Assembly: GCA_944470555.2 (NCBI GenBank)
Contig: OX104130.1
Span: 806,001-870,000, forward strand
Direction of reading: 5' to 3'
Source of the DNA: Heterobilharzia americana
Lineage: Eukaryota > Platyhelminthes > Trematoda > Strigeidida > Schistosomatidae
DNA length: 64,000 bases
Below the pieces are notes generated by a model that worked only from the letters and a program-made list of their open reading frames with translations, did not search any database and was not told the DNA's origin. A program made the translations under genes and the position numbers. Positions 10,301-20,269 of the stretch are shown here, piece after piece. The first letter of the stretch is position 1. Every line of letters begins with the position of its first letter.

Positions 10301-12050
10301 AACCCAGCCTGTTCCGGTAGTAATTTTGAATCCAGCGCATGCTTTAGTCTCTCCAGGATGATGCGGCTTAATATTTTGCTTGCTGTATGTGGACAGGAAC
10401 ATGATTTCGAGCCAGTTCGTGCAAAGACACAGATCTCGCTTCTTTGGGAGTTTGACAAGGTGGCTCTTCTTCCAATCTGGAGGTACCTCTTCTTCTCTCG
10501 AAACCTTGTGCAAGAGTGGTATGAGCATGTTCGCTGTTGTCTCTGCGTCTGTTTTCAGTACTTCTGGTTTAATTCCATCCGGTCCTACTACTTTCATGGC
10601 TTTCAACAGCTTTATGACGTTTAGGTTTTCGGCTTTTTTTGACGATAATTCCGTGACTGCTGGTGGTATTTCTGGACGAGTTGCAGGTGGTGGTTGTGGT
10701 CGATTCAAGAGTTTTTTGAAGTGGTCACCCCATTATTTCCTTTGTTTCTCCTCTTTGGTAACTAGGTTTTCTTCACTATCTTTTATTGGTTTCATGTATT
10801 GATCTCTTCCCTCCTCTCTGGTTATTTGATATAGTGTTGTCAGATCTCTTCTACTTAATATTACCCATTTTGTCCTGACGACTGACGTGAAGATGCCATC
10901 TGTAGTTTCGTCCTTCAGTTCAGTTTCAGTTCTGGGTTTTCAACTTGAACTGTGGCCTATCATCAACTTCTTTGAACGCTTTCAACTTGATTTGGAAGGT
11001 TCCTTGCACTAGATAATGGTCTGAACCTACATATGCTCCCCTTCTTGATCTAATCTTGTGTCTAGTAGGCTGGCTGCGTCTCCACTTTCTTAATATTGAG
11101 ATGAAGTCAACCTGATCTTTAGTGTGTCCATGTGGTGGAATCAAATTCATGTCGCTGCCTTGTGAATATCCTTGTGTGTGTACACACTGTCTCCAATCAC
11201 CAAATCGCTGAATGCTCAGAAATCTGCAAACAGTTCTCCATTCTCGTTCATTTCAGTTAGTGCTTCTCTACCCATATACAGTTTTCCTCCTATGTTGTCT
11301 GCTCCCATTTCGGCATTCATGTCACCCATTAGAAATAGTTTTGATATGGCCATCTAGGGTGTTGTATTTTCCATTAGTGATTGCAGCTGTCTGTAGAATT
11401 CCTCTTTCTTCTCTTCACCTGTATTATTTGTAGGTGCATAGCGTTGCATTGTATGATTGTGACTTTCCTTCCTTTTGAGTTGAATCTTGCTGTCATGATC
11501 CTGATCCTGTAGGAGGAGATTGGTTCCCACTGCATGACAGCCTTTGATGCTGTTAGGAACATCATGATAACCACTCCAAAACTCAGTGTGCTGGTGGTTG
11601 TCGTCTGTATGACAATATTGGAGTAGATTATTGACTCTCCAGTTGACAGTTCGGAGAGTCCACTTCCATCTCATTCGGTTTCACAGATTCCTAGCACTTC
11701 TTTGCCATACCTTCTCATCTCTTTTGTAATCTAGGCAGGCTTACTAGGTTCAAACATTTTTCAGACATTCCATGTCCCCATTCTGACTCCCACTTTCACC
11801 GAGAGAAGAGAAGACATATCGGCCAATTGACTTCCCGAAGGCTTTCATCAACTGGCGTCATTTCGTCTCCGCGATCCGATTCCAGTGAGGAATAAGTTTA
11901 TTTTTATTTTTATGTTGTTTGTGCTTTGAAGTTTGTTTAGCGATTGGATTGGTTTTCTGGGTACGGTTGCTAGCCCTATACCCAGCCTTCTGTCTTTATC
12001 CGGGCTTAGGACAGGCTAGTAACTAGTGCACTAGTTAACTTGGCGAGGTT
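10300..12050 (-). mobile_element. RTE-like retrotransposon, endonuclease plus RT N-terminus
   Basis: Minus strand, 5' to 3': a leader (12050-11870), then the apurinic-type endonuclease: MGTWNV near 11790, EVLGICETE, QRYAPTNNTGEEKKEEFY near 11400-11460, the catalytic GDMNAE near 11320-11340 and the catalytic SDH of VGSDHYLVQG near 11010-11035. The reverse transcriptase follows, with LLKAMKVVGPDGIKPEVLK (about 10540-10600), VPPDWKKSHLVKLPKK and KILSRIILERLKHALDSKL up to QAGF near 10310. There the match stops abruptly, so the palm with its catalytic aspartates is lost. Frames shift at least three times. It meets a plus-strand RTE fragment tail at the junction. RTE is a non-LTR retrotransposon clade with an N-terminal APE endonuclease. 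Confidence 0.85.
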
Positions 12051-12700
12051 CTGCTAATCGTTATTATTTGTTAATTATTTTTTGCTTCTTGTTTCATTCG
12101 TATGCCGCTTTGCAACTTCTTCAGTCTAACGAGATCTATTGTGACTATGCATTCCTTAATCGTTCACTAATTACCCTGTTCCTGATGATGTCACCAAGCT
12201 TTAAGGGTGACTTCAAAGGACACCCTAACAACTGATGAGACAGCCTATTAGAATTTATGGAAAAACACTTTTCCAGGCGAAATAACGAAGTCTGATTGGC
12301 GTGTTCAGCAGCTGCTAAGGTATCTCTTAAGGTCACTCAGCTTTAATCCGTGTAATTTGTCAGTCGATTTCCACTCAACCCGCTCAACCTTTATACAAGT
12401 CTACCTGCCATTGTTAGTGGAAACATTTATGTCACTGAGGTTTATTCATCGTCCTAGTTTGTAATAGATATGTGTCTGTCACCCTGTATTACATCATCGT
12501 ACGTGTAATCAAGTCGAGTATTCAACTGAGGAGTTCTATTTAAATCTATCAACCCACTAAATCCTGCTCTGTAAGCGTTTGTCGCTTGTTTTAAACCTTT
12601 CCATTGTTTATTCCTATCTCATGCTGCGACGACTAGTGTTACAGTTCTGTCAGCCATCTTCTCTACACCACTGCACCAGCAATTTTACTGTAAACATACG
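12051..12700. other. No gene seen
   Basis: Nothing recognised beyond the probable RTE leader edge. Confidence 0.35.
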
Positions 12701-12703
12701 TAT

Positions 12704-12988
12704 TTATAATGTTATATGGCCCAGCTTAACTGAACTGTTTCCTGGCGCTACTTCGAATATCCGCATTACTATTTGAGGCTTTGTTCCTCCTACGTCACAC
12801 TGAACTATCAGTTCTAGTGAATCCCAAGTGTGAATATGGAATCCATATAGTTCGATTTTAAGAACAGTGCACACCTTATTTCTGTTATGGAGTGAGATCA
12901 TATCTCCTAGATTCCTTAAAGAAACTTGGAATTTCCTGAAAAGTTTTCTCAAACAATCACTACATGCTGAACATTCGCGAAAAACCAC
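12704..12988 (-). CDS. Uncharacterised 94-residue open frame
   Basis: An unbroken minus-strand frame starting MVFRECSACSDCLRKLFRKF and ending VAPGNSSVKLGHITL. Four cysteines lie early (C-x2-C-x2-C spacing at residues 6, 9 and 12, then one later), followed by a stretch with beta-strand character (LELIVQCDVGGTKPQIVMRI). The second half vaguely recalls the linker around the protease of LTR retrotransposons, but no D[ST]G active site is visible. No splice or promoter evidence. It may be a chance frame or a decayed element. Confidence 0.2.
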   Translation of the reverse strand: MVFRECSACSDCLRKLFRKFQVSLRNLGDMISLHNRNKVCTVLKIELYGFHIHTWDSLELIVQCDVGGTKPQIVMRIFEVAPGNSSVKLGHITL

Positions 12989-13539
12989 ATGATAATATAT
13001 TTGAGTTTAAGATTGTCTAACGGGCTTTCTAGGGAAGTGTAGAGCATGTCAAAGCCATTGGAAAAAATATATAAACCGTTACTTTTTGTACATGTTCCAC
13101 TTGACAATGAACCTTTTATCGTTTTCGATGCTTCTTTCATTGAAAACAGAAAGAAGCGTCAAAAAAGATATATCATAGGTTGGATCAAGTGGTCCTAAGG
13201 ATATAACAACTTTCCAGTTTTGTGGCAAGTGAATGGCTCTGTATAATCAAGCAGGCAGAGTATCCCAGTATACAACGTTTTAGGCTTAAAGTAACTCCAT
13301 AAATTTTAGGCGTAAAACTACTGTCTGTGAATAGTTTTTGCAAACAGATAAGTTGAAGAACAGATATCTTGATAAGCAAAGCACACCAACTGATTGATTT
13401 TAAAAGATTTTCCTTAGTGTCAATGGTTTATTTTGTAGAGAAGTTCGTTTTCAAGTTAGCCTTTGGATGAGTTAACATCAGTTAGAGAAAAATTCGAAAC
13501 TGTGAAGAACTGGATAACTTTTTATTTCTCGTTTGGATC
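12989..13539. other. No gene seen
   Basis: AT-rich DNA. Nothing recognised. Confidence 0.35.
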
Positions 13540-14715
13540 GCTTCATCAGTGCACACCCCTTTTAACAAGGAAGCTTGCTAGAACTCCCATTCATTTGTGG
13601 GTAGCAAACTGACTTGATTCTTACTTTTCTGAGAAAAGACAGAACATTATATGTAGAGGGAAGCGCTCTACTTCGTAACTTATCAAAGCCGGGGTCTCTT
13701 AAGGTGCTGTTCTTTCTCCTTTACCTACCGACTTCAACCTATGCTGATTTTGGTAAGTACTCAGATGACCAAACAGCGTACATGCCAACCATCCCCTCTT
13801 CAGATTGCTATCAGTTCAATAACTTCTTAACTGAAATTGGTCATCTGTCTTCCTTAAATGGCTTCAAACTCAATCCCCCCAAATGTCAGGTGGCTAATTT
13901 TAGCTTTAGACGTGAACAAGATCTACGTAAATTGCTTCAGTCCCGTATCTCTTGTCTTATAGATAGCTGTACTTCAGAGAATGTAACGAGCGGTGTCCAT
14001 CTTGGCTTATGCTTTTCTTTTGATTTTCATGGTCCCCTCATATTGTTCGCTTCACCTTTTATATATGGAAACTCAGACTGTCTGGCTATATTTAGCCTCT
14101 ACTCTAATATGTCATTAATTCTTGCTTTTTGTCTATACTTACTCATTGTTTTCCCTTTTTCTTCCCTGGACTCTGGAAAATAGACTACGCTGAATTGTGT
14201 GGGATCTTGATGGCTGTTAGTAGAGCAAGTGGTACACTACTAACTGTGCTGATAAATGCTACCGTGGATAGGCATCTGGACTCTTATAGACAGCACTGGC
14301 TGATGACAAGCATCCTACACATCCCTACCTCGTTCCTTGTCTTATCTCCAAGGAAGAAAAAAAAACAGAAACATTGATCTCTATGCACGTACAAGTGCAT
14401 ACAAAACTTCAACCATACCGCCTTATTTAGGTTGTATATTGTGCAAAGAAAATCATGTTAAACATAGTCTTATTAATCAACTTTGTAATGGGGAATAGGT
14501 ATCATGACCCTTAAGTCACTAAGCATCTCAGCAGTCGTGTTATTTTTTATTATGTATTGTTAATAACCACAGTTGTTAGTATATATTCAAAAATTGTAAA
14601 AAGTGTAATCTTATGCAATATCGTATGCTAAGAATTTTGTACTGTAAACAAAATTATGGTTCTAAATGAAGCAAATATATTGTTATTATTATTATTATTA
14701 CTACCATAGCCGAAC
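13540..14715 (+). mobile_element. CR1-like non-LTR retrotransposon RT fragment with (ATT)n tail
   Basis: A 189-codon open frame at 13614-14183 carries the reverse transcriptase palm. YSDD at residues 49-52 (13758-13769) replaces the usual YADD, and LSSLNGFKLNPPKCQVANFS supplies the G-x-x-L-N-x-x-K-C motif. Just upstream another frame reads AGVS-stop-GAVLSP, the motif B region (usually GVPQGSVLSP), so a frameshift separates B from C. Downstream frames are broken. The segment ends in TTATTATTATTATTA at about 14686-14700, a short microsatellite end as in CR1-clade elements. Fingers and endonuclease are missing. The clade is inferred from motifs and tail; schistosome SR1-type elements belong here. 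Confidence 0.7.
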
Positions 14716-15198
14716 AAAAGATCAGATGAAAGAAAATTAGTTCTCATTGTGGCCACGTTACGATTTAGTCAACGGGTTACAATTGAATAGCTCACAATCT
14801 TCATATTCTATCAATTTGCACTACAACTTAATCAAAACCAAGTTAAGCAGTGGTACAAGATTTTCCAATGGTTTCCTGCCTGAGGTTGATACATGTTAAA
14901 AATCGCTTCAAAATAAAACCAGTCACCTATGGACTACCAACTACACTTGAAGTTTGTTGTGAGTTAAATATTTCACTACATCCTACTGAGACTTTCCAAA
15001 TTATTAGAAAATAGTTGAAATCCCATTGATGACTGGGTTCCAGTAGTATAAAAACATCAGTTTCCTTACAATTGTCGTGATAGTGTTTGTAAGATTCACC
15101 CACTCACTAACTTATGCAAGAAATCAAGTGGATGCGTCCGTATACAAGTTGACATCAAATGGTCGGTGTGTCAAATACACCTTTTACATTTGTAGCAA
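14716..15198. other. No gene seen
   Basis: AT-rich DNA. Nothing recognised. Confidence 0.35.
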
Positions 15199-15624
15199 GT
15201 GAAAAACTATACTGAGGATAAAGTTGGCATGGTGCTTGATGAATTGCGATTGGCAAAAATACCTTTCTTTAATTACAGTCTAAAAGTAATTGTAGATCTA
15301 TTCAGAGACAAAGTACACAACTATGAAGACAGAATATTTATCACGTCTAATCACAACTTATCAAACAGGTTATCGTCACTGACAGAAGACGTTGTCCATT
15401 TTCAACTATGGAACATCCATACGGCTGTGAAGAAATGGAAGAATGGAGCACTGTGTTTGCAAATTATGTGGTTAGCAAAAGTTGAAATCAATTCTGAAAG
15501 TAATGATACATCCAGGTTATCTTGCCAACTTACGCCATCTTTGGTGCTGTTGCAGTATCCGATTTTCTACTTAGGGTGGAGTATACTCTTCTGCAGTTTG
15601 CTCTGTCCCACTCAATGCTTGTGA
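15199..15624 (+). CDS. Uncharacterised 141-residue open frame
   Basis: Starts MKNYTEDKVGMVLDELRLAK and stays open for 141 codons, one of the longest frames in the window. The first 85 residues look like a soluble mixed-charge sequence. The last 35 are hydrophobic (VLLQYPIFYLGWSILFCSLL) and could be a membrane span, or out-of-register non-coding DNA. No family recognised. An RTE-like C-terminus starts about 40 bases downstream, but this frame does not resemble reverse transcriptase. Confidence 0.3.
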   Translation: MKNYTEDKVGMVLDELRLAKIPFFNYSLKVIVDLFRDKVHNYEDRIFITSNHNLSNRLSSLTEDVVHFQLWNIHTAVKKWKNGALCLQIMWLAKVEINSESNDTSRLSCQLTPSLVLLQYPIFYLGWSILFCSLLCPTQCL

Positions 15625-15659
15625 AATATGTACATTTGAGCCAGAGGAAACGAGAAGGT

Positions 15660-16200
15660 TTCAGATTTCCTACCACTGTTGTCTTCTTAGTATAAGCCTT
15701 GCTACCACGCTAGTAGCGCAGAAGTCAAATGTGGAGTTTTAGGGAGGAGAGGAAATTCATTTCATAGGGTTGTGAGCCTTCTTTGGTTGGGATAGCTGGG
15801 ACATGTGTTAAGCATACCTATACACTGTCTGCCTCTTAGCGCAATGTTAGTTGAAGAAGGTTTAGCCTGACATAGAGTTAGGTGCAGTTAGACTAGGATG
15901 TAACATCGCTGCATGAGGTATTTGGCCGTTGGTCTGAACAATGTAGGGCGATAAAGACTAGTTGGTTGGGATCCAAATGACAAGAGAAACCAGTGGTTTG
16001 AGACTGTAAGTGACATGGCTTAGAATCAATGTCAGTGGTGTACATGCAACTACACAGTATCTGCATGTTAGCAGCCATAGTGAATTTAGTATCTTCTCAT
16101 TTCTCCTTCTGTCCTTGAACTCCTTTCTACTGCCGTTGACTGGTTTTTTTCTTTCCTCATCTTCCATCTTACTGCTTTGTGACTTGATGAGATAATACGA
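15660..16200 (+). mobile_element. RTE-like retrotransposon 3' end
   Basis: Frames on the plus strand give WLGHVLSIPIHCLPLSAML, then GLNNVGR-stop-RLVGWDPNDKRNQWFETVSDMA. The last part parallels the C-terminal series at 8990-9240. The region at 15670-15720 may be the preceding conserved stretch, badly mutated. A T- and C-rich 3' UTR follows to about 16200. 5'-truncated, with internal stops. Confidence 0.65.
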
Positions 16201-17685
16201 GGTATGGCATCTTGAAGCGTTGTGAAGTAATGTCCGGTCCTATATTGATATTGATAATGAAGATGGGCTAATTTAGCGATGAACGCGTTGCCTTTGTAAC
16301 ATGATTAGTAAGCATACGAATTTAGAAATAATATCTGTAAGAGAAAACAAAAGACACGCTATAGCCGAGGCAACATAGAGTTCTTAATCAACTTATATAT
16401 GAGAAAACCAAGATGGGATTTGAGGTTTGAAATAATTTGCCTATTGAGTAAATGACATTCATTATGACTACTGATTTCCATACGAAACGAAATATTTATC
16501 CACTTCGTTCTTTTCTTGAAATGTTCTGAGCAGAATTTCGCTTAATCAGAAGCTAAGAAGTCATCAAGTTTAGGGTCCTCATTTATGTGCGTTAGCTCAA
16601 TGTTATGAGGAAGAAGAATATCACCTAATTTAAGCATCAAACAGATTACTACTTAGTCGTAGCCACGTATTCAGTGAATGCGTGGCAGAAGTGAAAATCG
16701 CCTACTCTAAGTCTGTTATCTGCATCTTGATTTGATGAAGTATATTTTTAACTGGGATGAATGATTTCCATAGTACTGCATTCTCTCAGTCTTAAAGCTT
16801 GGGTTATCATCCTGATCATATAGTCCGAAAAAATTATAGAAAAAATGATGAATGAAGTTATAATTTTGACACTTACACTGAGTTTCTTGAATAAAATTTT
16901 CTTAATTACCCTATATTTTCACTCTTAGAAATCATCATCATCGTTTTTAGTTTCGAAATGCTTTCCAAATGTTCAGTCAGAAGAGAGTATTATCTATCAC
17001 TTTATGAAAAGCATCAGTTTAGAGTGTCTCGTTAAGTTTCAAGTAAAGAATCTTAACTGCGAAAACCATTGAATTCCTTGAAGAAGAGCCATCGGCTACA
17101 CTGGATTTCTAACACATGCAGCAAGTAATCGACCTACAAGTCTCCGGATGTGTGGTACTGACATGGATCGAAAAGTGTTGGTCATATTCAGTTGAATTGA
17201 AGTGTCGTCAATATGATTTGATCGAGTCCCAATTTGAATATGATCCAGATTTTATTGGACTAAGTTTGCCTCTGGTTCATTATTAAGTTGTTATGGCGGA
17301 TCAGAGGGTATCGACCTTAACCGCCATGTGAATACCACAGATGTCCATCAGCTGATGAGAATGCATGCTTCATTTTTCAAACTAGTGACAAAATGCTTGA
17401 AGACAAACCGGAAACGAAATGTCATAGATTGCCTAAAGTTAATTTCATGGCGTCCTTGGATAACTGACACCAGAAATATGCGACAGTTGCTCAATGATTA
17501 TGAGAACTGGTTAATTGTCTTACTCTTTATGCACAATAAATTCTGTGCAAGGGTGACACTCAGGTTCTAGAAGACTGAAGAAATGATAACCGCCAAAAGC
17601 CAAGATGTCAAAAATATGCTTAAATTATATATAGGTGACAATCACTGAATATTTTACAACGGAGTTGGTTTCAAATCTTGGTTTT
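16201..17685. other. No gene seen
   Basis: AT-rich DNA. An 80-residue plus-strand frame at 17328-17570 has no recognisable domain and is not called. Confidence 0.35.
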
Positions 17686-17689
17686 AAGA

Positions 17690-18120
17690 TAGAAGAGCAT
17701 TGTGATACTTTTCTAAGAAACAGCCATGCATGTTCAGTTCTCTGTTGAATGTGCCAATTGATGAACAGGACACCAGTTCTTCGGGAAGTTGGCTAAAACA
17801 GTCGATTACTTAATGCGGAAATCAACACCCCACTGTCATAACGTTCATCTTTTGCCCTTTTACTACTCTGCCATATTTTTCAAGGTGGTTTGGTTTAGTC
17901 GAAAGATTAAGCAGGCTGATCAACTTCAAAGTTACTTCTTGAAACTCCATAAGTAGTGAAATTTCCTCTCTGTCTGTGATAGAATAGAGGGGAGAAGTTC
18001 AGCTCTGAAAGTTTTTCTCATCGATGAAGTCAGGCGTCGTAAGGATGACACAACTGCTCTTTCTCTGAACTGTTTTCAGGAGGTCTGAGTCATCTTCCAG
18101 GCATATTTACAGTCTGATCA
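17690..18120 (-). mobile_element. CR1-like RT C-terminal fragment
   Basis: Minus strand, after a frameshift: LLKTVQRKSSCVILTTPDFI, then EKLSELNFSPLFYHRQRGNF. This fits the end of CR1-type reverse transcriptases (consensus LERVQRRATK, then LNLFPLSYRRLRGDLI). A further stretch reads toward GVLISALSNRLF. Stops and frameshifts show it is a relic. No palm motifs. Confidence 0.55.
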
Positions 18121-18499
18121 CAGTTGCATTCACATCCATGTTTTCCTTTGCATGTGGGCCAAGTGTCCGTTGCACCTAACATTCAACGAGTGACGCAATA
18201 GCTTAGTTAGATACGACAAAACTTTTTTTGTAAGGCTTAAAATAACAATACTTATACGTTAATGGCAGTTACACCATCATTCCTGTTTCGTTATTACAGT
18301 GATGTATTAAGTTAGAATCCCATTTTTGCCAGATTTGTAAATCACTTGCAACTCAGACACCTTGGAATTTCTTCAATGCTGGTTGTAATGGCTGCTGAGT
18401 TGAAACGTTTTTCAACCATTTGTCACGTCCTTACAAGCCTTGCATCTTTTCGTAAAGTGCAATGGATTCTACTAAAAGAGGCATCCCTATGATCAACTG
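18121..18499. other. No gene seen
   Basis: AT-rich DNA. A short match to repeat C (TTTGTAAATCACTTGCAA, near 18335-18355) is the only hint. Confidence 0.35.
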
Positions 18500-18625
18500 T
18501 TCCATGGGCTGGGCTAGGGTCTCAGGGAAGAAACTATCACTCATTGAGATGTAGGTATATCCAGCTGACGAGTCCAAAACGGACGAAACAGGTGCTCTGG
18601 ATTTCACTGATAGTCACCACCAAGT
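18500..18625 (+). mobile_element. SINE-A with intact hammerhead core, altered cleavage triplet
   Basis: CTGACGAG at 18565-18572, stem II TCC-AAAAC-GGA, GAAA at 18585-18588, and stem I ATCCAG with CTGGAT (18597-18602), all matching. The base series before CTGGAT is GCT instead of GTC, so the required U at position 16.1 appears to be C. This is the best-preserved core in the window but probably not cleavable as read. Confidence 0.8.
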
Positions 18626-19164
18626 AAATATTCCATCAACAACCATACCAATGTCTTGACTTTTTCTGTGTTTGCTTCATGAATATTTCCTAACCATGTT
18701 TATGGGCTCAACTTGATGGAATGATAAATTATTACAATGCTCAAGTATCGATTTGGGCAACTCATTGAAAGACAATCTTGTTGAATAATAAATTCTATAA
18801 ATATCATCTGCCTACTATAAGTAGTATAGTTATATACACGATTTAAAGTAGAAACAAAGGAAACATTGTTGAATCTGTCCATTTAAGTAGAAGCGCATAA
18901 AGGAAATTGCGCACTCAAGCTCTGAAGTGAACGGATTTCTAAAAAGTTCTTCTCCCGATATTCTTCTTTCTTTTGGGTTTGTCTTATTACTTCAGTACAC
19001 ATGAATATGTATGTCATCGGGAAATGGCATTGGAATAAATTTGATCATTTCCGATTTCTATACCGATTCGTAGTTGGGCACTGTTTCTATGGCAGTCAAC
19101 ATTACGTTGTCAGCAAATCATTTACTGATACTTGCTATTACCCGTCAATATGCTGGATCTGGTT
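18626..19164. other. No gene seen
   Basis: AT-rich DNA. Nothing recognised. Confidence 0.35.
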
Positions 19165-19330
19165 GATTGACCAGTACTGGAATCCAGAACTCATGTTTCT
19201 TCCTATTTGGGATTCATAGGATGGATGTACCTGCATCCCAGTGAATGATTCTGTCGTCACTGAAACTTGGGCCCAGTACAAGTCACTTGAAATGCTCAGG
19301 TGTTGTGCACTAGGCCGTTAAAGCATGGAA
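19165..19330 (-). mobile_element. SINE-A, degenerate
   Basis: Minus strand: head sequence, then GGTACATCCATCCTATGAAT in place of the ribozyme 5' half, and AAATAGGAAGAAAC with GTTCTGGATTCC as the 3' half. Core lost by several substitutions. Confidence 0.7.
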
Positions 19331-19449
19331 GCCATTCATTCTGCAACAGGCATCAGCTATTATTTGCTGACACTTTTAATTTACATGTAGACTACAAGTA
19401 TCAACAAATAATAATAATTGACGCCCGTTGCATAAGAGGGTCTCTCTCG

Positions 19450-19615
19450 TTTTAGTAGCCTAGGAGGCATTAATTTGGCATCTGAAGAGATGGCTGGTGG
19501 ATTCAAGTCTCAGTGGGAACAACATCACCCACTGGAGTGCAGATACATTCAGCTGACAAGTCCCGAATACAATGAGACTTGCGTCCTGAATTCTGCTGCC
19601 AGCCACCTTGAAGGA
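19450..19615 (+). mobile_element. SINE-A with compensated stem I
   Basis: Stem I is ATTCAG (19547-19552) against CTGAAT (19586-19591), fully paired although both strands differ from the usual ATCCAG/CTGGAT. The GTC triplet is kept. The core is damaged: CTGACAAG (G8 to A) and GAGA for GAAA. Confidence 0.75.
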
Positions 19616-20269
19616 AATTACAAAATGCAGGCAAATTTTGCTCAGAACTATATTGTCTAGGATAGTATTCAAAATACCTACTGACCAATAGTGACCATTT
19701 TAAGCTGTTACTACACAGCTGCAATTTTTTTCAACCCAGGAATAATTGATTTCCTGAGATTGCGTAACAAGTCTTAATTTTTGTATATTTTGAAAAACAT
19801 AAGTGCCCAAACAGGAAATCAGCCTACCTTAGTTAACGAAGGCTGAATGCACCAAGAAAGTCAGATTCAACTCAAATAGAAACGTTTCAACCAAAAATCA
19901 GTGAAAAGTTAGGTCGGTTGAACCTTGATAAACTTGAGTTGTTCATAAGCTACAAATCAGTTGATACATAATTAGCTATTTTAAACTCAATTACAAAGTA
20001 ACAATCTCTCTCGGTCTCACACTATTACGCATCCACATAGAGATGTGGCAGTAAACTATTTTTCATCATGCAGTCGTTGTAAACTAATGCTAAAAAGACC
20101 AACCTTAATTGTTGATGAAATTATATTTAATGAGGTTGCAATCTGCTTACAAACCTAAGTGAATGAATAGAACGACTCTTCGAATTTCATGTTGGAAGGG
20201 TGACAATGCTGCTCAAAGTAAGCCAGTTAGAAATAAAAAACAGAAAGAAACATAAGTAACTTCAAACCA
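19616..20269. other. No gene seen
   Basis: AT-rich flank of the large tetranucleotide array. Nothing recognised. Confidence 0.4.
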
